Of a stretch of 64,000 bases of DNA, positions 61,291 through 64,000 are shown in pieces. Source of the DNA: Terriglobia bacterium (lineage in GTDB: Bacteria > Acidobacteriota > Terriglobia > Terriglobales > SCQP01); the NCBI GenBank assembly GCA_021323595.1, contig JAJPKR010000060.1, forward strand, positions 1-64,000, read 5' to 3'. Made by a program: the position numbers and the translations under genes. How positions within the stretch are numbered: position 1 is the stretch's first letter; each line of letters begins with the position of its first letter. Below the pieces are notes generated by a model that saw only the letters and a list, made by a program, of their open reading frames with translations, did not search any database and had not been told where the DNA came from.

Positions 61291-62685
61291 ATGCGTCTCG
61301 CAAGACTGCTCGGCTATTTCGTGCTTGCGTCGGGGCTGGCGGCATTGCCGGCGGCAGCGGAATGTCCGGCGGGCGCGTTCGCGATTCGCGGCGCGCGGGT
61401 CATCACGGTCAGCGGGCCGACGCTGCCCAGCGCCACGGTCGTGATTTGCCAGGGCGTGATCACGGCGGTGGGCGCCGATGTGACGGCGCCGCCGGAGGCG
61501 GAGGTGCTGGACGGCCATGGCCTGACGGTCTATCCCGGGCTGATTGACGCCTACAGCCAGGACGGCCTGCCGCCGGCGGCGCGGCCGGCGCGGCCGATGC
61601 CGGCGGCGCAGCCCGGAGGGCCGCAGCCCCTACCGCCGCTGGACGCGATTCCCGTCAACTCCTATCGGAACTATCTCGACCCGCCGCCCGGCGGCGTGAC
61701 GCCGGCGCGGCGGGCGGCGGATCTGATTCGGCCGCTGGGCGCGCTGGCGGCGGTGCGGGCGACGGGCATTACCACCGCCCTCAGCGCCCCGCTCGGCGGC
61801 GTGTTGGTCGGCCGGGCGGCCTTGATCGAGCTGCGCGGGCCGACGGCCGGCGACATGATCGTGAATCCCGACGCCGGTCTGGTAGTCGAGTTGCGGCCGG
61901 AGCGGGGCTTCGGCGGCGGCTATCCGTCGTCGGTGATGGGCGCGGTCGCCGTGTTTCGGCAGGCATTCTTGGACGCGCGGCGCTATCAGGAGTCCGAAGC
62001 CATCTACCGCCAGGCGGGCGAGCGCGGCCTGCCGCGGCCGGTGTACGACCGCCAGATCGTTTCCTTGCTGCCCGCGCTGAACGGCCAGGAGCCGGTCATC
62101 TTTATCGCCAACGATCAAGACGCCATCTTGCGCGCCTTGGCGGCGGCGGCGGAGTTTCATCTGACGCCGATCATCGCCGGCGGCGCCGAGGCCTGGAAGC
62201 AGACGGCAGCGCTGGCGGCCGCGCACGCGCCGGTGCTGGCGACCCTGCAATTCAAGCCCGCCGATGCCGACAGCCTGGGTCCGGACGAGCGGAAGAAGGA
62301 AGAGGATGAGAACGCCTCCAATCCGGCGGCGCTGGCCAAGGCCGGCATTCCTTTCGCCCTCACCAGCCAGGGTCTCACCGCCAAAGACGACTTTTTCGCG
62401 CAGGTGCGCGACGCGATGAGCCATGGCTTGAGCGCCGACGATGCGCTCAAGGCGACCACGCTGTGGCCGGCGCGCATCCTCGGCGCCGAGGCGCAGCTCG
62501 GCTCGGTGGACGCGGGCAAGATTGCCGATCTCGTGGTCGCGACCGGCGATCCGTTCGCGCCCGCGGCGCAGGTAAAGTACTTGTTCATTGACGGGCGCTT
62601 GATTTTCGTGCATCCCGAGCAGCGCCCGCATCGGCCCGGTGCGCGGCCCGGCGCGCGGCCGGCGGAGACGGAGGCGGGACGATGA
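61291..62685 (+). CDS. Amidohydrolase-like protein lacking metal ligands, exported
   Basis: A 464-residue protein from an ATG behind GGGAGGA. Signal: LLGYFVLASGLAALPAAAE. The amidohydrolase fold is evident (FAIRGARVITVSG, VYPGLIDAYSQDG, PIIAGGAEAWK, DALKATTLWPARILGAEAQLGSVDAGKIADLVVATGDPF). However, the HxH after PGLIDA is YSQ, and the next expected His is replaced in FIANDQDA. It is therefore probably a catalytically dead subunit. Its stop overlaps the ATG of an intact paralogue, suggesting a heteromeric complex. Confidence 0.85.
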   Translation: MRLARLLGYFVLASGLAALPAAAECPAGAFAIRGARVITVSGPTLPSATVVICQGVITAVGADVTAPPEAEVLDGHGLTVYPGLIDAYSQDGLPPAARPARPMPAAQPGGPQPLPPLDAIPVNSYRNYLDPPPGGVTPARRAADLIRPLGALAAVRATGITTALSAPLGGVLVGRAALIELRGPTAGDMIVNPDAGLVVELRPERGFGGGYPSSVMGAVAVFRQAFLDARRYQESEAIYRQAGERGLPRPVYDRQIVSLLPALNGQEPVIFIANDQDAILRALAAAAEFHLTPIIAGGAEAWKQTAALAAAHAPVLATLQFKPADADSLGPDERKKEEDENASNPAALAKAGIPFALTSQGLTAKDDFFAQVRDAMSHGLSADDALKATTLWPARILGAEAQLGSVDAGKIADLVVATGDPFAPAAQVKYLFIDGRLIFVHPEQRPHRPGARPGARPAETEAGR

Positions 62686-64000
62686 AGCGCGCGATCTACT
62701 TCGTGCTGGCAGTCGCGGCGGCCTGGGCGTGCGCGCCCGCGCCGGCGGCGGCGCAGACCGGCAGCCTGTTCATTCACGACGCGACGGTGATGACCGCCAC
62801 GCACGGCACCCTCGACCACACCTCCATCCTGGTGCGCGACGGCAAGATCGTGGCCATCGGCGAACGCCTCACCGCGCCGGCGGGCGTGCCGGTCCTTGAT
62901 GGGGCGGGCAAGTACGTCATCCCCGGCATCATCGACGAGCACTCGCACACCATGATCGACGGGGGCGTCAACGAAGGTGCGCCCTCGGTCAGCGCCATGG
63001 CGCACATCAAGGACGTGCTCAACCCGCACGACATCAACCTCTACCGGCAACTGGCGGGCGGCGTGACCATCATCCACGTGCTGCACGGCTCGGCCAACCC
63101 GATCGGCGGCCTGGACGCGGTGGTGCGGCTCAAGTGGGGCCAGCCGATCGCCAACATGCTCTATCCCGACGCGCCGCAGGGGATCAAGATGGCGCTCGGG
63201 GAAAATCCCAAGCGCAGCAACCGCTTCCCCGGCGAGACCGGGCCGCAGCGCTATCCGGCGACGCGGCAAGGGGTGGAAAACGTCCTTTTCACCGCCTTCA
63301 CCCGCGCGCGCGAGTACCAGCATCGCTGGGCCGACTACCGCGCCGCCGTCGCCCGCGGCGAGCACCCCATGCCGCCGCGCGACAACCTGGATCTGGACCC
63401 GCTGGTGCAGATTCTGGAGGGCAAGATTCTGATTCATGCCCACTCGTATCGCAACGACGAGATGCTGATGCTGCTCGACTTGGCCGATCACTTCGGCTTC
63501 AAGATCCGCACCTTCGAGCACGGCCTGGAGGGCTACAAGATCTGGCCCGAGATCAAGGCCCATGACGTCGGCGTCTCCACTTTCGCCGATATGTGGGAGT
63601 ACAAGAACGAGGCCAGCGAAGCGATCGCCTACGCGCCCGCGCTGCTGGCCAAGAAGGGCGTCCGCGTCGCCGTGAACTCCGACAGCGACGAGCGGGCGCG
63701 GCGGCTGTATCAAGAAGCGGCCAAGGCCGTGCATTACGGCGGGGCGACCGAGCAGCAGGCGCTCGACATGATCACCCTCAATCCCGCCTGGATGCTGGGC
63801 ATTGACCGCACCACCGGCTCGATCGACGTGGGCAAGGACGCCGACTTCGCCATCTTCAACGGCCATCCCTTCGCTCCCGCGTCGCACGTGGAGATGACCA
63901 TCGTGGACGGCATCGTGTACTTCGACCGCGCCAAGGACCTCGCGTCGCGCCATGACGCGCCCTGGTACGAGCGCAATTACAAGGGCGGGCGCGGGTTTTT
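62682..64000 (+). CDS. Amidohydrolase, exported (partial, cut by right edge)
   Basis: At least 439 residues. Signal peptide IYFVLAVAAAWACAPAPAAAQ, then SLFIHDATVMTATHGTLDHT, PGIIDEHSHTMIDGG (HxH metal ligands), GVTIIHVLHGSANPIGG, ILIHAHSYRNDEML (two His), FEHGLEGYKIWPEI and VAVNSDSDE (Asp), and the terminal TLNPAWMLGIDRTTGSIDVGKDADFAIFNGHPF. All metal ligands are present, unlike in the preceding gene. It probably hydrolyses a peptide-like or cyclic amide bond in the periplasm. ATGA overlap couples it to the upstream gene. The end is outside the window. Confidence 0.88.
   Translation, partial: MKRAIYFVLAVAAAWACAPAPAAAQTGSLFIHDATVMTATHGTLDHTSILVRDGKIVAIGERLTAPAGVPVLDGAGKYVIPGIIDEHSHTMIDGGVNEGAPSVSAMAHIKDVLNPHDINLYRQLAGGVTIIHVLHGSANPIGGLDAVVRLKWGQPIANMLYPDAPQGIKMALGENPKRSNRFPGETGPQRYPATRQGVENVLFTAFTRAREYQHRWADYRAAVARGEHPMPPRDNLDLDPLVQILEGKILIHAHSYRNDEMLMLLDLADHFGFKIRTFEHGLEGYKIWPEIKAHDVGVSTFADMWEYKNEASEAIAYAPALLAKKGVRVAVNSDSDERARRLYQEAAKAVHYGGATEQQALDMITLNPAWMLGIDRTTGSIDVGKDADFAIFNGHPFAPASHVEMTIVDGIVYFDRAKDLASRHDAPWYERNYKGGRGF

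Noticed and set aside
1-64000. tRNA, rRNA, CRISPR array or prophage
   Set aside because: No T-arm-like tRNA motif, no regularly spaced repeats and no phage or integrase genes were seen by eye; a tRNAscan and CRISPR search would settle it.

Overview
The window is a GC-rich bacterial chromosome segment that most resembles Acidobacteriota. The reasons are an Oar-like TonB receptor with a carboxypeptidase-regulatory N-terminal domain, a Tat-exported CRTAC1/ASPIC-UnbV protein, a DUF1844 protein, a PDZ-containing SpoIIE phosphatase and many secreted metallopeptidases. This assignment is inference from gene content; no rRNA or tRNA gene was found. Genes lie on both strands in short operons, often with 4-nt stop/start overlaps. 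I saw no phage, insertion sequence or CRISPR array.

Layout. 0-1 kb: an RsbR-like stress protein (cut by the left edge) divergent from a LuxR-type HTH gene with an apparent frameshift. 1.2-8.3 kb (minus): glycosidase-like protein, ilvE, then gatB, a small unknown, a NUDIX hydrolase, a DedA protein and a propionyl-CoA carboxylase beta chain. 8.5-11 kb (plus): small unknown protein, single-domain ClpB-like ATPase, M48 protease. 11.2-15.1 kb: PDZ/GAF/SpoIIE phosphatase translationally coupled to a fused polyprenol kinase/DUF92 protein. 15.1-19.2 kb (minus): LuxR regulator, small membrane proteins, ribF, MBL hydrolase, DUF1844, a basic protein. 19.2-25.4 kb (minus): the Tol-Pal envelope cluster (tolQ, tolR, TonB/TolA-like, tolB, pal, terminator, cpoB) and a YdjC deacetylase. 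25.9-36.7 kb: metallopeptidases (one frameshifted), TonB receptor, TlpA thioredoxin, FecR-like protein, YmdB phosphodiesterase. 36.7-39 kb (minus): zapB-like and zapA followed by a possible 6S RNA, then mpg and galU. 39.1-43 kb: selD, an unknown gene, a RibD-C reductase, tatD. 43-53.5 kb: a large M14 peptidase, then the imuA-imuB-dnaE2 mutagenic translesion operon. 53.6-64 kb: TolC, TIM-barrel epimerase, CRTAC1 protein, HD-GYP protein, peroxiredoxin and two coupled amidohydrolases, the last cut by the right edge.

The most notable observation is two genes read through an in-frame UGA at the catalytic-cysteine position, each followed 11-13 nt later by a SECIS-like hairpin. One is selD (selenophosphate synthetase) and the other is a PrxQ/Bcp-type peroxiredoxin that contains no cysteine at all. 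A naive ORF call truncates both. They indicate that this organism decodes selenocysteine, although selA, selB and selC are not in this window.

Other points: a compact SOS-mutagenesis operon with a recognisable promoter and a GTGAG-N6-CTCAC inverted repeat; a fusion of two polyprenol/phytol-phosphorylating enzyme families; a pseudo-amidohydrolase coupled to an intact one; a 30-residue lipoprotein-like ORF coupled to ribF; and two single-base frameshifts that need read-level checking.
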